Shown: piece by piece, positions 11,711 to 24,281 of the stretch
How the letters are laid out: each line of letters begins with the position of its first letter
How positions within the stretch are numbered: position 1 is the first letter of the stretch
Assembly (NCBI GenBank): GCA_015179025.1
Contig: WHUX01000071.1
Span: 62,001 to 126,000, forward strand
Source of the DNA: Terfezia claveryi
Lineage: Eukaryota > Ascomycota > Pezizomycetes > Pezizales > Pezizaceae
Direction of reading: 5' to 3'
Length of the DNA stretch: 64,000 bases
Program-made: the position numbers and the translations under genes
Notes under the pieces: generated by a model
Database searches by the model: none
The model's input: the letters and a program-made list of their open reading frames with translations, nothing else
What the model was told of the DNA's origin: nothing

Positions 11711-11846
11711 GGATTGGACCACCGGACCCGCGATGCGATGTGAGGGTAATCCATTCGTGGGCTTGCCTTAGCGCCAAATTGCAATCATGCCCAAGCTCCG
11801 ACTGCTACATGTCTACCATTGCTCGAACCTTGAAAGAACCAGAAAA

Positions 11847-12010
11847 CAGTGCGGCTCATGGTGTAATGAAGAATCAGATAGCCAGCCTTGCGGCTCCTTC
11901 GCCAGGCTGAATCCTTCTTTTTTCCATTGGATATATCAGATACTTGTATCTTTGAATTTCAACTGGAAGGTATACCGGAGCGCTTGGTGTTTGGATTTCT
12001 AGTTCTTTTT
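11847..12010 (+). repeat. Dispersed repeat family, copy E
   Basis: Best-preserved copy: cagtgcggctcatggtgtaa, then tgaagaatcagatagccagc, then cttgcggctcc. One frame reads SAAHGVMKNQIASLAAPSPG. The downstream block contains ttcaactggaaggtatacc. It starts 299 bp after copy D, so C, D and E form a loose direct array with a spacing of about 300 bp. Confidence 0.65.
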
Positions 12011-13029
12011 GAAAAAAAAAATTGGTTGGATTGTATCGGGACGGAAGATATCCTGCACCTGATCATGGCTAGAAGTAGCGAAGAAACTTCCCGAACTAAA
12101 AAAAAGCCTACGTCGCTGGAAAAAGGGTCTATATTACGGAGTAGATAAGTATATACACTTACTTTACTCTCCGTTTTCTCTGAAATAAGTGTAAGATAGG
12201 GTATTTCTTTGTAAACGATCCTCCAAAATTATTTTTTAACCGACCCAACTTCATGATGCAAAGGGATTAATATATTTAATACTAGTTAGCTTTCCACCGG
12301 TTATAACTAAAAGTTAGAATTTGTGGCCTGCTACTTTTCCCGGAATGGTCCACAGTCTCTCTACTTTTTTTTCTTTTACAAATACTTGGCTTAGTGATTG
12401 GATCTGCATTGGTTTTCGCTAATTTTTTCAAAAAATAAGGAAGTGACTTTTACTTCCGCCTTTCCCTCTGCTATGCTAAATCCTTCCAAACGATATCGGG
12501 TTCGACATCAGGGTAATTATCTTTCCCGCTATTAGCCCGTCTTGGCTTGTACATATGGAAACTACTACAACTCGGCTACCTCTTACCCGATGACAACTCC
12601 ACTTCGGACTCATAGAAACATTATAGCGAGAACTTCAAGGCCGCACCTCGATCTTGAGCGGCTGCGGGTAAAGCTTGATTTTGATCGGTGAAGCCACTTC
12701 CATGCACCTGGAAATTGGATATGATAAGTGGAGAGCCGTGAGTCCAGTAAAGGAGTGGACTCATTGATTTTCTGTGTTTATAATCTCTAATTATTTGTCT
12801 ACTTATAGGTGCTAAGTAGTTGATAGTTCCAACTTAATTCCTTTATTCCTAGCTTAACCTTGAAAATGTACTACCACAAAGAGAATTTCTCAATCAAAAA
12901 TAACAATTCCTGAAAGTGCTGGCAGATGTTGTGTTGCCATTTAAGTGGATGAGGTAGCACATATAATAAATGCCGTAGGCAAGGGTGGTACAGAGAGCCA
13001 GCATATAGCATATAAAAAGAAAAAACTCG
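12011..13029. other. Intergenic region, nothing recognised
   Basis: AT-rich, with homopolymer A and T runs. One CAGGGTAAT motif lies at 12509. No coding region or structured RNA is seen. Confidence 0.4.
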
Positions 13030-13172
13030 ACAAAAACTCAGAAGTAAGACGGTCGAACTAATGTCGGTTTCTATACATTCTATTGCATACTTTTGGCGGA
13101 ATTAGTATTAGGTCCTTGCGTATAAAGCAATTGACATAAGTTTGACCGGGGGTCTTACTTCTGAGTTTTTGT
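13030..13172. mobile_element. 143-bp MITE-like element with perfect 21-bp inverted ends
   Basis: Positions 13030-13050 and 13152-13172 are perfect inverted repeats of 21 bp with core CAAAAACTCAGAAGTAAGAC. The interior has no ORF. Immediate flanks (actcg on the left, ggtac on the right) show no target duplication, so the exact ends or the superfamily cannot be fixed from this copy. A stable RNA hairpin is the main alternative. Confidence 0.6.
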
Positions 13173-15699
13173 GGTACTCTTTTACCTATTTATATTTTCT
13201 TTTTCCACTTTACCATGGTTTTTTATAGGCTTTTTAAATGATACCTATGGGGGGAATGCACGGTATTTTGAAGATTCACAGACACTGGCTACCGTCGGTA
13301 AATTGCGGTTGCAGAAATAACCATAATCCGAAAGTTTTCACTCCTGTGTCTGAGAAACTGTCACGGCTCACCAAGCACGGGCACCGCTAGCAGAGGTCAA
13401 TCTGTAAGACACATGTAGGAACCTTACGTATGATCTCATGATATGAGGGGATTGCTATAAAAGGATCCCGAACTCCACTCTCATGTTCTCTCTCTCCTCA
13501 CGCAACGTGTCTTGTATCTTAGCCGAGCTCAATACAATACGTTCCTCCTTGAAACCTCTCTCCTCTATCATAGATCCTATAGCCCAGCGCTCCTTGGAAG
13601 TGTTCATAGTCACAACGCAGCCATGCCTATCGTCACGTTGCCATACTGCTTGCCCGGTTGTGAGCACTTCAAGCACCCCCACAGGACACTCTGTCGGGTT
13701 GAGGGAGAATTTAATTTTCTAAAGCATAACTTCCCAACTAACTTCCCCAGGGGGTCAACTACACCGTTGGACTCTGTGTCCAACACCGAACTTAACTATG
13801 TACATTGGGCTGTATTCGGACGCCGTGCTGGCCAGTGGAGGAGTTGTTTGCACTCATGGAAGAGGAGACCAGTTAGGGGAGCTTGGAGGTACTGGAGGTG
13901 GAGGAGAAATTGTTTTTGGATCTAGTGCGGTCGGTTGAGAACTTGGCCGATTTTGGCGATGGGGACTCGAGGGCTAACGAACAACAATGTGAGGATGAAA
14001 GCCGGGAGTGGTAATTTTTGGGAGTGAAGCCTCACCTGTCATCATCAAAGTATCATCCCACAACTGCTGCGTATTCAGTGTCAAGTACATAAATTGCTGC
14101 ATCCCGCCACCTTCGGTCCTCTCTAATTCCCCCATCGACCTTTCCCCCACGCCTCCAACCACGGCTTATACTTGCCAGTCTTGTGATATACTGTATATAT
14201 ACCTAATACGGAATAAAGACCTCAGAAGCCTCCTCGCAGATGAGATATACCATCAGTTCAAGTGGGCCTCCTTGATAGTGAGTCTATCTCTATCCCACAT
14301 GGTGCTAACCGTGGACCCCGGGACTACTTTAATTACAAGCTGGGGTATATCCTCAGGTAGACCAGGAACCAAGTGTGCATGTTCTTTGAATTCCTTGCAA
14401 CTGCCGTAGAATTGGAAGAGAGATAGTTTAGCTTAATGCAGGCAAACCTGGCTATAAAGTTCCGACACATTTCCTTCGCGATAGCCCGCTATAGCAAGAT
14501 GTCACGTGACCGAGAAGGGTAAAGGGGAAGTACGAAGAAAGTCAATTTGCGTTCTTTCTGCTGAGCTCGATATCGCAACATGCCTCCACCACCTATTATG
14601 GGCATACTTACCTTAGAAAAATAGCAGGTATGTCAAGAGGATAGCGGCCTGGGGAGATGGCATTGGAGGAATTCTGCAAGCACAATTTTTCATTGTTGGC
14701 AAAATACAGGTACAGTATCTATCCTCAGATGGATGTGATCAGTGCTTAGATGATCTGCAAATTTCAGTTTCAGTCTTCTCAACTCTGATGAAGTCTTGAC
14801 AACAATTTCATTTGAACCTCATATAATTGAGATGTCAGTGCATATGAAGGAACATATTTTTTTTCTAGCTGGTTTAAATAACGACCTTGAATCTCTATAT
14901 TACCAGACCACCCACTACCTCCTCCAATTATATCGGGTACTACTACAATCAACTTCCTTGAAGAACTCGGGCAATATTTTCAGTCACTACCAGTCGCTAC
15001 TCTCCCTCCAGTCCCCCGATCAGCTGAAATCAACATCTCCGATCCTGCAAAATCTCTTGCCTATGCAGAGCGGTCCCTACGTCAATATGTAGAGGCACAA
15101 AATACGCTTCTACAACCATGCTCTACCTCGTCGAATGTAGCGCACCACTAGTTTCACTATAGCCAGATTTGCCTGTATACGAACTTTTAGGCCTTCGATT
15201 GCTGCCTGGCCCGATAATCAGTCGGGCATCGAATCCCAACTATTCGGTTTTATGGCTCTCAATTCAGCTGGAGTGTGGAAACCATAAACCAAAACTAAGC
15301 GTTTCATGATATAAATGACAAGAATTCAAGCCTGACCCAGCCTATAAAAACTGACTGAGGTGCAAGCATCTATTACAGCATGAGAAATATGAAAAATGCC
15401 AGTAAGAGTAGTGTGCAGACTATAGATATATATGCTCATGCTATAGTCTAAACTCCATCGTTTATAAAGCGCCACCACCCCAGTGAGTATAACCAAATAT
15501 GCCCCCAAGACGGGTCACTGAAGCTAAGAATACAACGATACTATTTGCTGGTGCTGTAGCTATGTAGCTGAGCTGGGAGTCTGCAATGTTGTACTACCTG
15601 CTCCTAAGAATAAAACTGAACTGATTGGAATGAGGAACTTCCTAGGACCCCAACTGCACTCAGATCTATGATCGATTCAAGCCGAAATACTCTGTGCTC
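13173..15699. other. Intergenic region with possible decayed coding sequence
   Basis: Short overlapping ORFs occur at 13483-13925 and 13974-14409, with no domain on either strand. Between 14880 and 15300 the plus strand shows fragments with codon-like character in more than one frame (for example NISDPAKSLAYAERSLRQYV in one frame, then PDLPVYELLGLRLLPGP in another). This pattern would fit a frame-broken pseudogene, but I cannot name a family. Confidence 0.3.
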
Positions 15700-18600
15700 C
15701 TAGCCTAAAAATGCACCCCATGTTGCATCCATGGGATTATAATTTTCTGTCACCATTCCCGCGCCCACATTCACCACCGCAGGTCTCGTTGGATCAACTT
15801 GTGCATGGGAGCCAAAGTGTAGCCCTGTTCCCATAGGCTGTGTGTGTCTACCAGTATGTAGTATACCCGCCTCTGCGCTGCTCGTTTCAGATTCAGATGC
15901 CGTCCTTATATGCGTTGATGCCTCTCCTGGTCGCGAATGCCTAACAGCATGCTGGCTCAAAACTCCATAGCTATTGTTCGGCTCCTCGACCACCTGTGTC
16001 AGCATCAACAGGAATGGATCTGGCTGTTCGACATATTTGGCGCGAGTTTTGGCGGCACTCCCCCTGAAGTCATTACCACGAATATAATCTTCATCAGCTA
16101 GATTTCTAATCTCCGTGCTTGTCGGACCGAAATGATCTATATAGAGTCCTCCATGAAGGTTATATCCTTCTGTATGCACATCCCCGCCATGGACTAGATG
16201 ATTGAGATCTCCTGAATGGACGTTGATCGATCGCGGAAACTCTAGGTTCTGTATTCTTGTATTTAGATTTTGAGAGGTACTGCCTGAAGGAGCGGAATTT
16301 TCATGGGCAAACCAGTTCGGGCTGTTTAGTTCGGCGGAACGGAAAGCTTTCTGGCTGTCAAGTGCATTACTGCGCGTGCTTCGTGTCGATATGAGCGATG
16401 GACCACTGGGGCTGTAGGATATTATTTGTGGGACTATATGCTCTGTATGATTGACGCCAACTGGGTATCCCCTTATCAGATCTGGAGAAGTGTGCAATGG
16501 GAAGATATCATATCTGCCAGGAAAATTGCTTTTCATATTTGCATCGGCGTTTCTCGCAGCCGGCATACTCGCGGTTGTATCGAACCTCGACTGTCCAGCA
16601 AGTGAGATTGTACAGGTGCTTGTAATCGGGGAATTAGGGCTCTGGACTTCAACTTTCCCAAGGTAGCCAAAAGCACCAGCACTCGTATTGGAAGAGATAG
16701 AGGAGGGAATCATTTCCTCCACCTTTTGTCGATTTGGGTCCCAAGTCCTTTTCTCCTGATGAGGGTTCGATGTGGAATATGTTTGAGCGCCATCATATTG
16801 TTTTTGATGTTGTATATCCTGATGTACACTGTGACCATTCCCATACCCGGAAAGGAATGCATGCGGTGCTCCCGCTCCAACAAATCCATTGGGAATTTTC
16901 TCAACTTTGCTATGTGTTTTCATCTTAGGATGTCCCAATTCATCATTCAAACCGAGTTTTGCGGCCGTCTCTATCATATCTTCCACAAAAGGGCATTGTG
17001 CTCCATCGAAATATTTTTCCCTATTTGGATACCTTTGAAAAAAGTCATCCAATTGGAACCCGTTTTGCTTCCCCGCCCAGTAACCAGTGCCAGAAGAATA
17101 ACCCAACCCCCCTGCAATTCCGCAACAGTTATTTTCAGCGTCTAAACTATTTGTCTCAGTCAACCGCTGTATTAGTTCCTCGTGTGCTTGCTTTAACCTC
17201 TTCAGCATCACGTACTGTACGCGTGCTGCTGGCCATTTGTCACGGAAATCGCGGATCTGTTGCATTTCCTGATCAAAATATCCTTTGCTGGTCCGTATTA
17301 ACGGGTCACGTTCTGTATTTTGATAGTACGCACCATGGAGGTGTACCGTTGCGGCTGTTACTACGCAGTATCTGAAATTTCACAGGCCACATCAAGTTAG
17401 AATGAGTCTCCGCATATATGGGCCAGGAGGCTTCTGATTAAGCACGTGCGGGAATTCGCTGAATCATACTGGCCATACGGATCCTAGCCTGCAAAGCGGC
17501 TTCATGTAATATGGGAGGTCAAGAAAAGTTTAAAAGAAATGAACGCATGCACGAACCCTAATATTGCAGGCCACTGAAAGCCCTCTGGCTTTGTACTCTT
17601 GAGCACCTCCACTAAATCCCCGATAGCATTCGCATGGATAAAACACATTTTGGTGGCCTCAGCCTGCCAGATATGTTGCTGCCCGCCGTGGCCGGCTTCA
17701 GGCCCGTGTGCAGTAACTTTCCCCATCTGTTGATGAGCTCTCCTCGAGTTCCCACTCAATTCCAAGGCCAGAAATGGTCTATAGATTAAACAGCTCACAA
17801 GATGAAAGATTGCTTTTGCCATGACTAGTAATGTGACGTCGGGGTGTCGTAGATATAAGCCATCGCCCTGTGCAGCCCCTGGAGTTTGCGAATATAATTC
17901 ACACGTTAGCTTTCGGGCAGCCCAGTTATCTAACTCGCGCCGGATCCTTGTCAAGTTCGACTGTGCATGCCATGGGAGGTGAATATCTCCTTTCACCCCG
18001 CCCTGCTCGATATACCTCGCGGTTGTACCCAGAAGCTTAGTTATATCAATGCACAACGCACTGGCATTTCCTGTCTGTCTCCGAAGGGCTAATAAATCAC
18101 TAACGCGTGCAGACCCAGTAAGGCTCATGCGCGAAGAGAAAAACTGCTCATCCAAACCCATCATCTGTGGCACTGAGCCCGGAAGCTTTAACAGAATGGA
18201 CTCCTCTAGCAGCATTGGCGGCCGTCTCGACCCACACACTGCAAATCGATCTAACAAATAACAGGCCCAGAAAGCCCTCCTCCGGATCTCTCTCTCGACT
18301 GGTGTCGCTGGTTCATCTGGTGGCAGTTCTCGGTTTAAGTCCAGCCCGTAAGCCATGCGTACTGCGGTACCCAGGAGCATAAATGTCTTATAGCCTTTAC
18401 CGAGGTAAAAATATGAGATGCTGATAAGCAACAAGGTTTGAAAGTTCTCAAGGCTAGGGAAGTCCATGTCCACTGCTGCCCTTGCTGCTTCTGTGAAATT
18501 CACACACAGTGAATGACCACGCGGCCCGGTATGAACGTATTTGACTCCAATGGCGCATACAATGTGTAACTGGCTGGGATGGATAGCCCCCTGAGCGAGG

Positions 18601-20031
18601 CTTGCACGGAAAGTCTCTTCGTGAAGGACTTCGTAAGGCTTCCCATGAAACTCGCCAAAGAATGCATCAATGTACGAGTCGGGGAATTGAATGGAATTGA
18701 GAACATTGTCTTGTGTTGATTCTAAGTGTATATGTGAAATTATGCTCCTATATGCACAGATCGTAAGCTAGTGCTCACAGATGTGCCTAAACCTCAGCCA
18801 TACATTGTCCGTCCCAAAAGTGGGACTCCTGTGCCTTTGGACAGAGTTTGCGTATCACTAGTCCGTCTCCTCTTCATTACTGAAGGCTGTGTATCCACTA
18901 TTTTCATTGGGGAAGCCCATGAATTGCCGAAATCAGTGACCAGATCTGCCGGAGCTGGGGAAAGCGAGGTATATGGCGGTGGTTCACTATCGTTGGCATT
19001 GCCGGTTGTCCATATGTTGACATTGGTGGCCCCATGAGCGTCGCTTCTCTCGCAGTCGGCTCTCAGGCCTGCTTCCTCTCTGTTTGCAGCACCGTGGCTT
19101 CCGGCTAACGTCGACTCCGGTGGCTGCTCTTCATCCATAGTTGACTCTGTAGGTGGTATACCTCCATTACTGGCTTTCATGTCCTCCAGTTTCTTCGTTA
19201 TGTTTGCCTCCTTTCCCTCCGCTAATCTCTTTTCTAGCCCAGATACTCGCTTTAAAAGCTCCTCTAGTACCTCTGTTTTTGGTCCGCGTTTCCTTGGAAT
19301 GGCATCTGTGGAACATGCGTGGTCAGTTATTCATCTTTCCCGGCAAGAACCTTACGTGAATATATCATGTGTAGAGTCATATATTGTGACGCATATTGTT
19401 TGCCTTCAATATTACATGCATTTAATCTTGACACAGAAAAATATCCCCATAGGCAGGTTTAAGGTCCATCATTCATGTATATATTAACGTACCATATATA
19501 CACTCGCATTGGAACGCCAAACACGTATCGCAGCTAGGTCGCATCCTGTTGCATTTAATCTGTTTAAGTTATGGTTATTTATGGTTCATAAGAAGGGAGA
19601 CAATCCCAACTCAAAACCATGACTAATAAGCAATCGGAAACATCTTCCCACATTATTGAACCCATAAATCACCAGTAGCCGGGGACCTCGAGTAAGCACC
19701 ATACATAATTAGTGCACCCAATTCCTCCAACATTCCGCTGTCGATGTTTTCCCGGCTTGCTCTAGGGACAAACATATCACACACATATACTCCTCAAGGG
19801 AGTATCCGAAATTTAACATACCTTTTTCTTTCGGCAACTTTTACAGTTCATGCTCTCCTTCTGTGCTGCAGCTTCTCCCACACCGCTCGCTCTTCGTCTT
19901 GTATGCCCGATCGCCGCGATTGGAACCCTTTCAGTCCCTGTTCGAACGCTTATTGATGGGGTAGTCGAACTTGGTAACTGGGGCCCTAATATCGAGTGTG
20001 ATGTTGATACCGGAGATATTGATGATGACAT
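15700..20031 (-). CDS. Zn2Cys6 fungal transcription factor (five exons)
   Basis: Exons on the minus strand are 20031-19822, 19559-19493, 19305-18804, 18747-17557 and 17371-15700; they total 3642 nt (1213 residues) and all phases agree. Exons 1 and 2 together give the zinc cluster with cysteines at 63, 66, 73, 80, 83 and 90, the exact C-x2-C-x6-C-x6-C-x2-C-x6-C spacing. Intron 1 separates the second and third cysteines. Exon 3 starts with the basic linker and coiled coil (KRGPKTEVLEELLKRV). Exon 4 carries the fungal_trans middle homology region, with RRRAFWACYLLDR near residue 414 and RRPPMLLEESILL after it. Exon 5 is a 557-residue polar tail, presumably regulatory or activating. Such proteins bind CGG-type sites and control metabolic genes; no target is inferable because no pathway genes are adjacent. 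Intron 4's donor is GTTCGT, which is uncommon; it is chosen because it restores WPAILGYCVVTAA. Confidence 0.9.
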
Positions 20032-22662
20032 GCTTATTCTCAGGGGGCTCTCCCTGGTGGAGTGTGTATTGTAAAATATAAAACTGATATAGATCTGTAG
20101 CTGTCTTGCTGTATCTAGATCTAAACCCCTAATTGTCGTCGGTGAAGATGAATATAGTCCGCAATATATCGGTGAGAAAATCACACAGATATACTGTTGA
20201 ATAGCGAGCTTCGAATTTACTGACTGTAACCGATCTGGGGCGAATGGATCGATCCTGGTTATTGGATCTAAATTGGCAACGATAAATCAACTCCACTAAA
20301 TATAATTCAGAAGGTCTTGTAGTTGTAATGATTCGAGAAATGGTAACAGATCACATTCTAGTGAGAAATCTTGGGGTTACCGATCCTAAACCTAGAGGAT
20401 CCTGACTAACTCTTATAACTCACATAGTTTTCATTAATGATTTTAAATTGGTATGGAGTGCAATTCACACCACAGCCCCAAAAGGCTAAGCAGAGTTGGG
20501 GGCGGGGATTTGAGAGAGGACTTTAGTATCAGTACGGACCTCAAGCCAAAAAGCTAGTAGGTAATTTCCATGGCATGTTCTAAATACCATAGTTCTAGAA
20601 TTCTATAGTAAATATTAGACAATACCAGTTCCCTTTCCTAATACCTATTGCCCCTACGGTAGATCTCTGAGATCGATCTCTAGGCTGAAGTTATAATTAA
20701 CGTCGTTAATATAAGACCAAAGGAGATAGCGGGCCAGGGCTTGGCTTGTGGCATATCGTACCCGGTCCCTTATGGGATAGTCTGTAATCACAATGAACAC
20801 GACGTGGAACCTGAGTTAGGCTAGAATATTGACTGAACTTTAACGGAGTTGGAAATTTGAAATAGCTTATTGGTTATTGCTGTGGACCGCATTCATATCA
20901 ATATTTTTATCAACATGTAGCTACCAGTAGTTAGGTCAACCAATACACTCTGCTAATTGCATGCCATCATCTTGAGTTTGATATGGAGGATTCGCGCATA
21001 GGAACCTACTTTTAAGGTGCATCGTGATCACAAGGATCGACAAGAGCTCAAACGTGCGGCACAGAACTAGCTACTAGCTTGAATGTAGTATCGTTTAGCG
21101 AGATGGCTGAGGCTAAGCATGGGTATCTGTCCGATTGGTTGAATTTGACCAAGATATGGGTTCCAGAAAACCTTCCACCTACAGTGGCGTAGCGTTTTAC
21201 AGGTCAACGGGATACATAGGTCGTACCTCAAAGCAAACAAACCTATTCCCCCTTCACTGCGGTTAGACAACCTTAACGTTGTTGAATAATATGGCCAATA
21301 CAGTAAATTTCACTATTTTCGCTTTCTATGTAGAGTACATGCGGTTTTCCTTTCTGGCGGTTAAGACTACTCCAAGATTTACTCACAGTTTCGTTAATGA
21401 AAATTTATACAAGAATCCCACACCTTTCCTGTTTAGCGTGTACTTGAGTGCCCGGTAGGATTTAGGTACGTCACTTAACCTGGTGTGGGGGTTTTCTCGC
21501 CTTAAGTATAAGCTTATTCGCTGGAATTTGATACCTACTCTCTATACTCTATTGGTACATGATCATCCTTTCGACTTGTTGGTGAGACATCTGTGCGACC
21601 GTATCACGACATCAGGGGCTGGAAGAGAGTCTCAGTGAGGCGGTATGCCCACGTAGAATCAATTGCAAAGTACTCTGGTGTACACGTACACAAACCCTAC
21701 GGAATTAACAGGCTCCTTTTATCTGCCCTTGCTTATGTGGTACCTAACTATCGTGCTAAGTCTGGCTGTATTGAATAAGGGTCATGCTTGCATTGGTGCA
21801 GACAACCAACTTACTAGTAGACAGAGTATGCAGAGTACATACTCTCGTTTAGGCTTGCAGCCGCAGGCGAGATGGGCGTCTGAGGCTAGGGATGGGGGCC
21901 GCTTCTTATGGATGCTAGCTTCAATCTAAGAAGCTCAACTAAAAGCCATACATGTTGAGTAGTATTCGAAGGGGAGGTACTGCAGCGAGACAGATCTAAA
22001 CTGAGAGAGAACTGGAAGCTCAAGTTATGTTAGTCAATGCGCTTCCGCATGGAGAAGCAAGAATATGTACAGGCACGCCGTTATGTAAGGAAGTACGGTT
22101 AGGCTGAGGAAGACTCCCAGCCAGCAGATAGGTAGAGGGTGATATCAGGCCCGTGTCTACAGATCATCAGGGTATGCGCAATAACTTTCGCCCATGCGCT
22201 GTACTACCATGTTCTTTTGAACTTAAACCATATGTATGAGGCTTCAAATTGTACAGAATAAATATCGAAGACTGATATCGAGTGGGTACCCACCTTATAG
22301 GTACCCTAGAGTTTGGAGACTTTCCAACCTTCGACATAATATGCTGGTATCACGTGAATGGACATATAGCATTCTGAATATACCTCCAAATAATGGGCTA
22401 CGTAACACAAAACCATTGTGCTAACTTTTGCTTGTGTACATGAGAACAATTGAAATGCTCGCTCTATTGGATCGCGGTGGATGGAGTTGGCTCTGGTCTC
22501 GGTTGTAGAGCAAGATTCGGGTCAATGGGAATATGCATCGTAGGTACTGTACTATACTAGTAGGATTGTAGTAGGTGGGATCGAAGCCCAAATCCCACTC
22601 CATAGCACATTACATCTAAAATCACAAAATTTCATCCAAGAGTCCACCCCCAGCCACTGAGC
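20032..22662. other. Intergenic region upstream of the regulator
   Basis: Includes the presumed promoter and leader of the Zn2Cys6 gene. ORFs at 21067-21270, 21593-21929 and 22236-22603 are short and domain-free. I see nothing else that can be supported. Confidence 0.4.
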
Positions 22663-22722
22663 GTGTAGGCCTAATGGTTAGCACACACATACTAGGTTTG
22701 AAACCGGTCCGGCGCTATTCAT
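22661..22722 (+). ncRNA. tRNA-like fragment with A-box and B-box motifs
   Basis: TAGGCCTAATGGTTAG (22666-22681) resembles a pol III A box and GGTTTGAAACC (22695-22705) resembles a B box. The distance between them is too short for a complete tRNA with anticodon arm and variable loop, so this is at best a decayed tRNA or a SINE head. Chance similarity is quite possible. Confidence 0.2.
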
Positions 22723-24281
22723 ACTACTTAAGGGGCACGCTATATTAGCCATAGTCCAAAATAGAAGGTTAATGTATTCCATATCAGTTGCAATTCATCC
22801 CACTAGCGCCACCTAATAGCTTAGAGAGGTTGCTTGCCTCATACCAATTTGAATTTTCAGTTTCTCCCTTTCAGGTAGCTGTACTGTTTGGGCCCATGCA
22901 TGCACGCCGAGCCTATACAACCCGATCAGGCTAGCTAACACCCACCAGTCTAACATTATTCTGTCATCTTTCTGCAACCATTCCGGCTTAGACTGGAGGC
23001 ACATTGTGTGAGGGGGCTGAATTAATTGTCACATTATTATATGCTGTTACCCTGAACTCGCCCTTCAGTTTGCTATGACCAACCAACCAGTTGTGACAAG
23101 AGAGTTATCAATAGCATTATACCCCTATGTCTAATCTATATAGTACAGTAAGGTGTAGAGAACTGATTATCGACAAGGATGCAGCGATACATGGAAAAAC
23201 CGTCAGAACTAGAGGTAACAGTCCCGGTGGCTCATCATTGTCCCCCATTGGGACCGAATATGAGTAATGAGTATCAAGAAGCAAAAAAAAAGAAAAAAAA
23301 ATAAAGAGGTAATAGTGGGTAGCTTTGACCAGTCTGGAATTTTAACACCCTGGGAATGTCCCATAAAGAAAATGTTACAAGACTCCCTGCTAAATAATAG
23401 GCCAGTAAAATTCCTACATTTAGGACACCTCGGAATGGCTGACCTGGTTGGCACCAAATGGGCTACTACATAGCAACTGATATTGACCTGTCGATAAAGT
23501 TTGGTCAGCTAGTCTCAATACATCAACTCCACATGGTGGTACAACCAGGATGTAGCTGCAAGGTAATGCTCCTTTGAGGACTTTGCTTGCATTTGGTTCA
23601 CAAAAAATTATATATCTACCAGGATCTCAAGAACTGCAGGTATTCACTTAGTTTTCATTGGCTGAAAACCCCGATTTCAGCTAAAAGACTTCCATTTTCT
23701 GAAAAGGTGGATAAATCCAGTTCAGGGTAATGCTAACACTCGTGTGCACCTTTCCGGGAAGCATGATGAGCCACTTGGATACTCGATCGTTGAGGGGTGA
23801 GGCGCGTTGATTTCCCTGGCTGATGGTGACTGTAAGGCTGAAGCTGGAGGCACTGATGCTCTCCCCTTTCCTTTCCTAATTCCGCATCCAGATGCCACTG
23901 GTACTGCCGACATTGTAATAGTGATAGCAGGGTAATGGAGAGGTTTTCTGACGATATGGTGACAAAACGAAATATGTATGCAAAAATGCCGGTGGTATGA
24001 TACCTAAAGATCCCCCCCAAAAAAATACAGCTGATCTCCTGCCTTTTATGGCTCTAAACTTTTGACAGTCGAGCGGGTAAATTTTATAATGGTACGACTC
24101 GTTACTAAAGAAAAGAAAAATGACGATTATATGCTAAAAGAATGAATAATGCAAGATCCATAGCCTTCCATCTCTTCATCTCGGCGCTTGGTATTCATCG
24201 CTGTCAACACACGTTCTTGGATTAAACCTTTTCCGCCTTTCTCCAGGACAGGGCAATTTCATTTCTGTTCCGCCCAATTGT
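22723..24281. other. Intergenic region with short motifs only
   Basis: ttaccctgaact at about 23046-23057 has an inverted partner, agttcagggtaa, near 23720-23731, 660 bp away. CAGGGTAAT recurs at 23723 and 23928. A poly-A/AG run lies at 23283-23306. No gene is supported. Confidence 0.35.
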
